DNA of 6,179 bases from contig CAMDPJ010000139.1 in NCBI GenBank assembly GCA_945903925.1, forward strand, positions 1-6,179, written 5' to 3'. A model generated the notes under the pieces. That model saw only the letters and a program-made list of their open reading frames with translations, ran no database searches and had not been told where the DNA came from. A program made the position numbers and the translations under genes. The DNA comes from Chryseobacterium gleum (GTDB taxonomy: Bacteria; Bacteroidota; Bacteroidia; Flavobacteriales_C; GCA-002722245). Shown here piece by piece: positions 1-5,915 of this stretch. The stretch's first letter is position 1. Every line of letters begins with the position of its first letter.

Positions 1-180
1 AGCGGTACAGAAGCTCAAGTAATTAAATACACTTACGAAATTAACGAAAGAGCACATAAAGGTTTGGTTTATTTTTTCATTCAAAATGGCACTGCTTACC
101 AATTGGTGATTCATTCTTCAGAAAGCGATTTTTCAGAACCTGTATTTAAACAAGTAGCAGAATCATTGGTAATTAAATAA
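1..180 (+). CDS. 3' end of an unidentified protein (last 59 residues)
   Basis: Frame 1 is open from the left edge to a TAA at 178-180, giving 59 residues; the start lies outside the window. The tail alternates hydrophobic and polar residues (GLVYFFIQNGTAYQLVIHS) and then has a short helix-like end with a closing SLVIK. This pattern of a late beta-strand pair followed by a C-terminal helix resembles the end of PsbP/Mog1-like domain proteins, but that is only an impression from shape and I do not recognise the protein. No membrane segment is visible in this part. It converges with comEC, and the two reading frames overlap by 8 nt (173-180), leaving no space for a terminator between them. That it is coding is well supported by the sensible composition and the precise tail-to-tail fit; its function is open. 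Confidence 0.7.
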   Translation, partial: SGTEAQVIKYTYEINERAHKGLVYFFIQNGTAYQLVIHSSESDFSEPVFKQVAESLVIK

Positions 181-1675
181 ACACCACCAAAAAAGAAAGC
201 ACAGCCATCCATAAAAAAGAATTCACTTTCCAGCCGCAATAAGCCACAACATTAGCTATACCCAAAGTATAAAAACAAAAATCGGCCAAATTATCGTTTA
301 CGATATACACCATTGGATAAGGCCAATTGCCTATCATTTTACAGCAAGAATCGTTAATCAACACCAGCATATTTATTGTGAAATCAAGCACTTCATTTTC
401 GGGAATTAACAAAAACAATATTCCTGCATACATTATTAAGGCAACAGCTGGAACCACTAATAAATTGGCCAGCATAAAGTAAACTGGCAAGTTTTGAAAA
501 TGAAAAATCAATAAAGGAATTAGAGTAATTTGAACCGCCAAACTCAGCAGTAACAAATCGATGATAGGTTTAAGGTAAGTCGATTTCACCTTCAACATAT
601 CTTGAAAAATAGGCATCATAAAAATGATGCCGAGCATCGCTCCGTAAGTCAATTGAAATCCGATGTCGTACAAAAAAATCGGATTGATTACCAATATAAT
701 AAAAGCAGAAAGAACAGTAGTGTGCAACAAAGAACTCTTTTTACCCAAAGCATTGCCAATGGCGTGCAGCGAAAACATTAAAGCCGATCGCAGAACAGCT
801 GCTTCAAACCCCACCATCCAACAATAAAACCAAATGAGCAGCAAAATGATAACGAGAGGTATGTAGGCATTTTTGTTCCAAAGTAAACCAATTAGAAAAG
901 CGATAATAACATAAATAATTCCCACATGTAAGCCCGATACTGATAATATGTGCGATACGCCCAGTGCACTAAAATTATCTTTTGTGGCTTTATCAATATA
1001 ACCTCTATCACCAATGAGTAGCGACAATAGCAATGATTTTGAATTTGCCGACAAATGAGAATTTACAATTTTGGCGTGCATACTATTGTAAGCCATGTAC
1101 TGCCAACTGTTATTTTTATTAATACGAGAGAAGCAACGATCATTGACATAAAGCTTGGCTTGCACACCTTGTCGCAGTAAATACTGCTCAAAGCCACTAG
1201 CCTCTTTTCCTTCTTTCACCAAAGGATAAACGCTAACACTTTTCAACACAAAAGTATCGCCCTTCTCCAATAACTTTCCTTTAGCGCTATCCATGTTTAC
1301 TTGCACATGAAGGCACAAAGAATCGTGAATAAGCTGAGCAGTAGTCCAACAACCACGTTTAGTAAATCGCACACCATTGGTAAACTTCAAATAAGAGGAA
1401 GGCAATTCTATCGTGCTATTCAAAACAAAATCGCTGTCTTTATTCAATTCCTTAATACCATAGCCTAAAAGAAAAAACAACAAAGCAAGAATAGTCGATT
1501 TCAAAAAACTAAAGCAAAAAAAACGATTGATATTGAGTTTTTGAGAATGCCACAAAGCCAGAAAAAACAAGAATAATAAGAGCAATAGAAAAACGGTTAA
1601 GATGAACGACACACCAATACCACAAATAAAAAAAAGCAAAGGCAAGACCAATGGCGATCGCTGAATAGAAGTCAT
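173..1675 (-). CDS. comEC: ComEC/Rec2-family DNA uptake channel, without a metallo-beta-lactamase domain
   Basis: This 500-residue polytopic inner-membrane protein belongs to the ComEC/Rec2 family, which carries single-stranded DNA across the inner membrane during natural transformation. Hydrophobic segments occur near residues 7-42 and 58-75, followed by a soluble DUF4131-like region (about 80-200, including GFEQYLLRQGVQAKLYV at 161-177). The Competence domain fills the rest: the family signature ALGVSHILSVSGLHVGI lies at 237-253, GFEAAVLRSALM at 289-300 and NPIFLYDIGFQLTYGAMLGI at 331-350, with further membrane segments to the C-terminus. The protein stops directly after this domain, so the C-terminal metallo-beta-lactamase domain of Bacillus ComEC is absent; shortened forms are known in Bacteroidota. 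The ATG at 1675 is followed by a plausible first membrane helix. No Shine-Dalgarno sequence is seen. A -7-like TAATTTCG (minus strand, 1701-1694) lies upstream but lacks a TTG at -33, so read-through from the upstream gre-like gene across 97 nt is equally possible. Confidence 0.93.
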   Translation of the reverse strand: MTSIQRSPLVLPLLFFICGIGVSFILTVFLLLLLFLFFLALWHSQKLNINRFFCFSFLKSTILALLFFLLGYGIKELNKDSDFVLNSTIELPSSYLKFTNGVRFTKRGCWTTAQLIHDSLCLHVQVNMDSAKGKLLEKGDTFVLKSVSVYPLVKEGKEASGFEQYLLRQGVQAKLYVNDRCFSRINKNNSWQYMAYNSMHAKIVNSHLSANSKSLLLSLLIGDRGYIDKATKDNFSALGVSHILSVSGLHVGIIYVIIAFLIGLLWNKNAYIPLVIILLLIWFYCWMVGFEAAVLRSALMFSLHAIGNALGKKSSLLHTTVLSAFIILVINPIFLYDIGFQLTYGAMLGIIFMMPIFQDMLKVKSTYLKPIIDLLLLSLAVQITLIPLLIFHFQNLPVYFMLANLLVVPAVALIMYAGILFLLIPENEVLDFTINMLVLINDSCCKMIGNWPYPMVYIVNDNLADFCFYTLGIANVVAYCGWKVNSFLWMAVLSFLVVFI

Positions 1676-1772
1676 TTAGAATAGTTAGTTAGGCGAAATT
1701 ATAAAAAAGGGGGAAAAAGATAGTGTTGAATTATGAACATAAAACAGCTATAATGGGCAATTTAGCAGCAAG

Positions 1773-2222
1773 TTAGGCTATATGCTCAATGCTATAGTCT
1801 AGTCCATTAAATTTCACTTTTTCGTTCTTAGATAAGCCTATCAACTTTTGCGCAATGGGGGCATTTGGTGAAACGGCATAATAATCGACCGTTTCAATAG
1901 TTATTTTACCAGCACTAATAGCAATAAAGAAATTACCTCTATTGGTTATCACCAAGCTACCCGCAACAATTTTTGTAGATGCTTTTTGAATACTAATTTT
2001 ATGAATAGCCCTTACAGTATCTTGCGCTTGCTGCAATTGTTCACCAGCTTTTTCTTGTTCCAAATGCAGCATAGCTCGGCCCGTTTCATGCTTATCTCCC
2101 GCGGTACTTTTAGAATCTGAACCCACAGAATCACTCAATTCACTCAAGGTATTTTGGATAGCAGTGAGTTTTTCTTGAGCGAAATTTCGGCAGGATTGAA
2201 GCAGATTTTCTTTAATATCCAT
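1773..2222 (-). CDS. Gre-family (GreA/GreB-like) transcription elongation factor
   Basis: The 149-residue product has the two-part Gre layout. Residues 1-80 are charged and helical, as expected for an antiparallel coiled coil that enters the RNA polymerase secondary channel. Residues 84-149 match the FKBP-fold C-terminal domain of GreA: GSLVITNRGNFFIAISAG, then AVSPNAPIAQKLIGLSKNEK (116-135), which corresponds to the SVNSPIARGLIGKEEDD stretch of E. coli GreA. The loop between the helices carries AGDKHETGRAM (41-51). Its GDxxE aligns with E. coli GreA GDLKEN, whose D41 and E44 help RNA polymerase cleave backtracked RNA, so D43 and E46 are the likely equivalents. From memory, close relatives in Bacteroidota databases are often labelled '3-oxoacyl-ACP synthase'; nothing in the sequence supports that, since it is far too short and has no thiolase features. 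The start ATG shares its A with the TAA of the preceding FKBP gene (TAATG), so translation is probably coupled. It may be a second Gre paralogue and not the main greA. Confidence 0.85.
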   Translation of the reverse strand: MDIKENLLQSCRNFAQEKLTAIQNTLSELSDSVGSDSKSTAGDKHETGRAMLHLEQEKAGEQLQQAQDTVRAIHKISIQKASTKIVAGSLVITNRGNFFIAISAGKITIETVDYYAVSPNAPIAQKLIGLSKNEKVKFNGLDYSIEHIA

Positions 2223-3412
2223 TAATCGGCCTTAATCAATTCCACATCGAAAATCAAAGTTGCTTTTGCCGGAATAACAGGCGGATAACCTGCTTCACCG
2301 TAGGCTAAATCATAAGGAATTGTAAAACGATATTTAGCACCTTCGCGCATCAACAAAACACCTTCATCCCAACCCTTTATAACTCTGCCCATTCCTACAT
2401 TGAATTTAAAATAATCATCGCGCGAAACAGAAGAATCGAACATACTTCCATCTTGCAAATAGCCAGTGTAGTGAACCGTTACTTTATTACCGCTTAAGGG
2501 ATATTTTCCTGTTCCTTCATTTACCACCACATATTCTAATCTGCTAGCTGTTTTTTTAACTGGCAAGCCTTGTACTTTATATGGAATTGGCACAACAGGC
2601 TTCTTGGCGGCCAAAACAATTACATCGAAAATTAGAGTAGAGTTGGCTGGAATATTTCCTTTGGCCTTAGCGCCGTAACCCATTTTTGCTGGAATAATTA
2701 AACGAGCAGTATCGCCTACATGAAGCATAGTAATTCCTTTATCCCAGCCTTCTATCACTTGTCCCACTCCAATTTTTGTTTTAAAGGGCTGCCCTCTTTT
2801 CACCGAGGAATCGAAGAAAGTCATATTGGTTAAAAAACCATTGTAATGAATGGTAACTTCATCTTTCTCCTCAATATTGGCACCATTTCCTTTACCTGCA
2901 ATAATTACTTTTAATCCGTTTTCACTACTAATGGTATCTTTTAGTAAAGCAGCTTGAATAGGATGCATTGCTTTATTTACACTAACACTTTTAAGTTCTA
3001 TTTCGTAAGTCACCATTGAATCGGTAAGTGTGCCTATCTTTCCTTTTTTAGTAAAAGTGTGCGTTGTTAGTTTCGATAAAAAAGCTTGCTCTCTGGTCAT
3101 TCTAAACAACGTCTTTTCACCACAATGCATAAATTGTACGGCATCATTCAGCTCTTTGCTGATTTCATTGTATCCTACAGTAAATCGACGTGTTTCACCT
3201 GGTTTCGTTTGTGCAAAAACAGTATCATCAGCAAACATGCCTTTATAGCTTATTTCTACTGCATCACCTATTTGAACAGGAGTACTGTCGTTGGCAATAA
3301 TTTTAGCATACTGCATTCCCGAAGGTGTTGATGTAAAAACATACTGTTGTTTTTTAACGCTGTTGCATGCTATAATAATAAGTAGCGCAACAAATACAAA
3401 AATCTTTTTCAT
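2222..3412 (-). CDS. lipoprotein with three tandem FKBP-type peptidyl-prolyl isomerase domains
   Basis: The 396-residue product begins with a lipoprotein signal (MKK, hydrophobic core, IIIAC with the lipidated Cys at 16), so it should be membrane-anchored outside the cytoplasm. Three FKBP domains follow, at about 30-143, 165-269 and 288-395. Compared with human FKBP12 pocket residues, domain 3 keeps the whole set: Y315, F325-D326, F335, F337, V344-I345, W348, Y371, F388. Domain 2 keeps nearly all: Y190, F200-D201, F210, V219-I220, W223, Y246, F262, with T212 in place of one Phe. Domain 1 is degenerate: Y56 and F66 remain, but Ala follows F66 instead of Asp, and the pocket Trp and late Tyr are gone, so it is probably a binding or chaperone domain. 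The likely role is prolyl cis-trans isomerisation and folding help for envelope proteins; the clients are unknown. It starts 5 nt after the preceding FKBP gene and overlaps the gre-like gene by 1 nt, so it is surely part of the same operon. Confidence 0.92.
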   Translation of the reverse strand: MKKIFVFVALLIIIACNSVKKQQYVFTSTPSGMQYAKIIANDSTPVQIGDAVEISYKGMFADDTVFAQTKPGETRRFTVGYNEISKELNDAVQFMHCGEKTLFRMTREQAFLSKLTTHTFTKKGKIGTLTDSMVTYEIELKSVSVNKAMHPIQAALLKDTISSENGLKVIIAGKGNGANIEEKDEVTIHYNGFLTNMTFFDSSVKRGQPFKTKIGVGQVIEGWDKGITMLHVGDTARLIIPAKMGYGAKAKGNIPANSTLIFDVIVLAAKKPVVPIPYKVQGLPVKKTASRLEYVVVNEGTGKYPLSGNKVTVHYTGYLQDGSMFDSSVSRDDYFKFNVGMGRVIKGWDEGVLLMREGAKYRFTIPYDLAYGEAGYPPVIPAKATLIFDVELIKAD

Positions 3413-3417
3413 GTCTT

Positions 3418-4287
3418 TTAATTTACTTTAATTACCTCTACTTCATAATACACAGGCGTATTGGGAGGTACAATACCCGTGCTTGAACCCTTGCTGCCAT
3501 AAGCCAAACATGATGGAATGACCAAGCCCATTTTATCGCCTTCGTTCATCATGGAAAGCGCTTCTTCTATACCTTGAATAACTTGCATTTCTTGGCCGTA
3601 AATTATATCCTGCGCAGTTCCTTTCAACAAAGTAGAATTAAATTCTCTGCCATCGAAAAACTTACCTCTATACTGCAAGTATAGAGTTTTTCCGAAAGTA
3701 ACTTTTTTAGTGTTTTCCGCATCTTTAATAAAGAAATACGCCATGCCCGACTTACTCACTTTCACTGGCATTTTATTATCATTGATAAATTCTTCGATGC
3801 GTTTAATTTCTGTATGTGCCGAAGTATCCATATGTGCTTGAGACAATTTTTGATAGAAATCATTTTCTCTTTTTTGGTATGTCAAATCAGACAAAATTTC
3901 CAACACCTTTACTTGCACTTTTATTTTTCCTTCACCCACCAACGAAGGCACAGATTGATGCATATAAGTATTGTAAAACGCTATTGGATTCAATAAAAAA
4001 TCGACCTTATCGCCCACTTTCATCATTAACAAACCTTCCTCTAAATTCCCATTCTTCAACGCTTTAATGAGATGAACCAACATGCGCGAAGAATACAACA
4101 TAGAGTCATTTTCATTTTTCACTTCATAAGCAAAACGAACATAATCGTCTTCTTCGGCCACTTCGCCATCGCCCAGTTCTAAATAGCTATAAGTTAAACC
4201 CGATGCGCTTTGCAAATAATTGTGAGGTATATCGCTACAAGCGAAAAACAAGAAAGAAACAAAAAGAAAGGTCAATAGCTTCTTCAT
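3418..4287 (-). CDS. lipoprotein with two FKBP-type domains, the first degenerate
   Basis: The 289-residue product has a lipoprotein signal peptide (MKKLLTFLFVSFLFFAC, lipidated Cys at 17). Its C-terminal domain (about 176-289) is a clear FKBP domain: LQYRG (Y206), DGREFNST (F216 followed by Asn where FKBP12 has Asp), VIQGIEEAL (V236-I237, with Ile240 in the place of the pocket Trp), LAYG (Y263) and YYEVEVIKV at the end. The first half (about 27-132) has the outline of a second FKBP domain: SGLTYSYLELGDGE, a strand around VRFAYEV, EEGLLMMKVGDKVDFLLN and a closing KVQVKVLEI. It lacks the FD motif, the Trp and the late Tyr, so it is probably not catalytic. A charged helical linker (about 138-172) joins the halves. 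Isomerase activity of the second domain is possible but probably reduced. The ATG overlaps the TGA of the gldI-like gene in an ATGA (4287-4284), indicating translational coupling. It is likely an envelope folding factor. Confidence 0.9.
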   Translation of the reverse strand: MKKLLTFLFVSFLFFACSDIPHNYLQSASGLTYSYLELGDGEVAEEDDYVRFAYEVKNENDSMLYSSRMLVHLIKALKNGNLEEGLLMMKVGDKVDFLLNPIAFYNTYMHQSVPSLVGEGKIKVQVKVLEILSDLTYQKRENDFYQKLSQAHMDTSAHTEIKRIEEFINDNKMPVKVSKSGMAYFFIKDAENTKKVTFGKTLYLQYRGKFFDGREFNSTLLKGTAQDIIYGQEMQVIQGIEEALSMMNEGDKMGLVIPSCLAYGSKGSSTGIVPPNTPVYYEVEVIKVN

Positions 4288-4829
4288 TCCTTACTCACTT
4301 TCATTATTTTGATATCGTAAATAACGGTAGCCAGCGAAGGAATTTTCTCCATATCGCCCAGAAATCCATGCGCACGGTGCGAAGGAATCAACACCAACGC
4401 TTTATCGCCTTGATGCATAAACTCCAAAGCTTCTTGCAAACCCGATTCTACATCGGCCTTACCCACCTGAAATTCTAGCGCACCAGTTTCTTGAGTAGAA
4501 TAACACAACTTACCATCAATCAAAGAAATATCAAACATAACCGTAACGTAATTCATTTGCTCAATTTTCACAGTATCTTTATTGGCTTTTTCATACACCA
4601 CAAAGTAAACGCCTGTTCCTGTTTTTTGAGGCACTAAACCTCTTCTTTTAAAGTAGTTTTCGATGTCTTGTTCTTCTCTAACAGTTTTTACTTTATTGCT
4701 GTTTTCAAGAATTGTTTTCAATTCGGCTGTGCTATAATCTTCATTGTCTTTTTCTTTTTCACCACATGAAAAAGAAAAAAGGCATAGGCCAAAAAAAAGA
4801 ACAATACTATTTATGTAATTCAGCTTCAT
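4284..4829 (-). CDS. gldI: GldI-like FKBP-type peptidyl-prolyl isomerase lipoprotein
   Basis: The 181-residue product starts at the ATG at 4829-4827. An in-frame ATG at 4883 would give 199 residues but puts 18 charged and aromatic residues before the signal peptide and a 77-nt overlap with nrnA. The chosen start gives a clean lipoprotein signal, MKLNYINSIVLFFGLCLFSF followed by SCGE, with Cys22 as the lipid site. One FKBP domain spans about 70-178: VYFVVYEK, YVTVMFDISLIDGKLCYST, ESGLQEALEFMHQGDKALVL, PSHRAHGFLGDMEKIP and a closing VIYDIKIMKV. The GKLCYST segment and the late AHGFLGD segment resemble GldI of Flavobacterium (YSKEELG, AYGYYGD), a lipoprotein needed there for gliding motility. 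The FD motif and pocket Trp of classical FKBPs are missing (Leu131 in the Trp position), as I recall for GldI too. Placement directly after the DHH phosphoesterase gene, with ndk divergent, matches the gldI neighbourhood I recall from flavobacteria. No other gliding gene is in view, so it may serve general envelope folding. It overlaps nrnA by 23 nt. Confidence 0.78.
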   Translation of the reverse strand: MKLNYINSIVLFFGLCLFSFSCGEKEKDNEDYSTAELKTILENSNKVKTVREEQDIENYFKRRGLVPQKTGTGVYFVVYEKANKDTVKIEQMNYVTVMFDISLIDGKLCYSTQETGALEFQVGKADVESGLQEALEFMHQGDKALVLIPSHRAHGFLGDMEKIPSLATVIYDIKIMKVSKE

Positions 4830-5817
4830 ATTCGGGTAAAACATCTTTAAGTTTTTGAATGGCATTCTCCAATCCTTCAGCACTCACCCCGCCGGCTGCA
4901 TTGATGTGACCGCCACCATTAAAATACTTACGTGCCAAAGTATTCACATCAAAAGAACCTTTAGAGCGGAAAGAAATTTTTACCAAATCTTTGTCTTCAC
5001 GAAAGAAAGCCGAAAACACAATGTCTTTTACGCCTAGCGGATAATTTACAATACCTTCTGAATCTCCTTTTTGAATATTGAAAGTTTGATGATCTTTTTT
5101 ACTGACTTTAATAATCGCCATTTTGTATTTCAACAACACTTCCATATTGTCGAGGCAATGGCCCACCAACTTCAATCTGTCCATGCTTTGGTTATCGTAC
5201 ACCAACTGATGAATATGTGCATTGTTGGCGCCCGCATAAATCAACTCGCTTATTACACGATGCGTTTGCGCTGTGGTTGATGGAAATTTAAACGAGCCTG
5301 TATCGGTCATAATACCCACATACAAAGCCGCGGCACCGCCAGCATCTAAAAATTTCTTTTGTCCCAAAGCCTCAATAATCTCAAACACCATTTGTGAAGT
5401 TGAGCAAGCCGTTACATCAGAGAAAGTAATATCGGGAAAACTTTCGGGCTGCTGATGATGATCTATCAATATCTTTTTTCCTTTTGCCTTAGCAATAAAA
5501 TCGCCAGTTTCATCAATTCTTTGCAAAGCATTAAAATCTAAGCAGAAAATCAAATCGGCATTTTCCACCTCTTCTTTAACCTTTTCAGGCTGCTGAGAAT
5601 ACATTACTATATCTTTTGTGCCCTCTATCCAGTCTATAAAATCGGGACATTCGTTAGGTGTAGACACCACTACTTCATGTCCCATATTTTTTAAAAACCG
5701 GCTCCAACCAATGGCAGAACCAATAGCATCGCCATCGGGATTTTTATGACTCACTACAAAAATCTTCTTTTTACCTTGAAGAAGTTCACTCAATTGCTGT
5801 ATCGATTGTTTGTCCAA
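4807..5817 (-). CDS. nrnA: DHH/DHHA1 phosphoesterase, NrnA-type oligoribonuclease / pAp phosphatase
   Basis: The 336-residue cytoplasmic enzyme matches NrnA in length and motifs. The family degrades 2-5-nt RNA (nanoRNA) and dephosphorylates 3'-phosphoadenosine 5'-phosphate, and some members act on linear di-AMP products. The metal-binding motifs of the DHH domain are visible: SHKNPDGDAIGS (H24, D28, D30), LDFN (D94), IDHHQQPESF (D119-H120-H121) and MTDTGSFKFPSTT (D172). The C-terminal DHHA1 domain has ISFRSKGSFDVNTLARKYF and the substrate-binding FNGGGHINAAGG (299-310). All expected catalytic residues are present. The start is a TTG at 5817-5815: an in-frame TAA lies two codons upstream (5823-5821) and no ATG, GTG or ATT start fits, while the TTG leaves about 16 residues before the first strand, as in relatives. 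It is the first gene of the minus-strand operon. The 3' end overlaps the gldI-like start by 23 nt. Exact substrate preference cannot be read from sequence. Confidence 0.93.
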   Translation of the reverse strand: MDKQSIQQLSELLQGKKKIFVVSHKNPDGDAIGSAIGWSRFLKNMGHEVVVSTPNECPDFIDWIEGTKDIVMYSQQPEKVKEEVENADLIFCLDFNALQRIDETGDFIAKAKGKKILIDHHQQPESFPDITFSDVTACSTSQMVFEIIEALGQKKFLDAGGAAALYVGIMTDTGSFKFPSTTAQTHRVISELIYAGANNAHIHQLVYDNQSMDRLKLVGHCLDNMEVLLKYKMAIIKVSKKDHQTFNIQKGDSEGIVNYPLGVKDIVFSAFFREDKDLVKISFRSKGSFDVNTLARKYFNGGGHINAAGGVSAEGLENAIQKLKDVLPEYEAELHK

Positions 5818-5838
5818 AACTTATATTTTTTAAGGGTT

Positions 5839-5846
5839 CTAAGATA
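5839..5846 (-). promoter_or_regulatory. weak candidate -7 element for nrnA
   Basis: On the minus strand these bases read TATCTTAG, one mismatch from the Bacteroidetes -7 consensus TAnnTTTG, about 21 nt upstream of the nrnA TTG start. No TTG is found at the expected -33 distance, so this is only a candidate. It is followed directly by AACCCT on the minus strand, and the same hexamer follows the ndk -7 element after 5 nt on the other strand. The operon must have some promoter in or beyond this short divergent region, and I see no better match. Confidence 0.22.
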
Positions 5847-5886
5847 GAATTTATTCGCCTATTTTCTTGTGATTAACCATTCTATC
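5843..5886. repeat. inverted repeat in the ndk/nrnA divergent region, possible operator
   Basis: GATAGAAT at 5843-5850 is exactly complementary to ATTCTATC at 5879-5886, with 28 nt between the arms. The pair encloses the -33 TTG of the ndk promoter, and its right arm lies in the spacer between -33 and -7. A shorter outer pair, AGGGTT at 5833-5838 and AACCCT at 5903-5908, nests around it. The long loop makes a stable RNA hairpin unlikely; a dimeric regulator site is conceivable. Chance occurrence in A+T-rich DNA is also quite possible. Confidence 0.3.
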
Positions 5887-5897
5887 ATTTATGTTTG
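5867..5897 (+). promoter_or_regulatory. ndk: Bacteroidetes-type promoter for ndk
   Basis: TTG at 5867-5869 (-33) and TATGTTTG at 5890-5897 (-7) are separated by 20 nt, a full match to the primary sigma-factor consensus described for Bacteroides and Flavobacterium (TTG, about 19-21 nt, TAnnTTTG). Transcription should begin a few bases downstream, around 5901-5904, leaving a leader of only about 12-15 nt before the ndk ATG at 5916. There is no Shine-Dalgarno sequence in that leader, which is A+T-rich, as is usual in this phylum. Confidence 0.75.
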
Positions 5898-5915
5898 TGT
5901 ATAACCCTATTTTAA

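Noticed and set aside
1694..1701. TAATTTCG (minus strand) as a promoter -7 element for comEC
   Set aside because: One mismatch to TAnnTTTG, but no TTG at the right distance upstream; too weak to list as a separate site.
1703..1718. AAAAAAGGGGGAAAAA tract in the gap before comEC, as terminator or phase-variable repeat
   Set aside because: No hairpin arm precedes it on either strand, so it is not an intrinsic terminator. The runs are only 5-6 bases, too short to argue for slippage switching.
1773..2222. Reading the 149-residue protein as a 3-oxoacyl-ACP synthase or as another prolyl isomerase
   Set aside because: It lacks any thiolase-type active site or size. The FKBP-like C-terminal part matches the GreA C-terminal sequence pattern, and a coiled coil precedes it.
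3030..3331. Plus-strand open frames of 72 and 81 codons opposite the three-FKBP-domain gene
   Set aside because: They lie antisense to a conserved coding region, have no recognisable protein features, and show no promoter of their own.
3814..4478. Plus-strand open frames of 60 to 91 codons opposite the two-domain FKBP and gldI-like genes
   Set aside because: Antisense shadows of well-supported genes; composition is rich in His, Phe and Ser runs as expected from complementing A+T-rich coding DNA.
4830..4883. Longer version of the gldI-like gene starting at the ATG at 4883
   Set aside because: It adds 18 charged and aromatic residues in front of a well-formed lipoprotein signal and lies wholly within the nrnA 3' coding end; the ATG at 4829 gives a normal signal peptide.
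4855..5455. Plus-strand open frames of 60 to 69 codons opposite nrnA
   Set aside because: Each lies opposite conserved DHH or DHHA1 motifs, and none resembles a known small protein.
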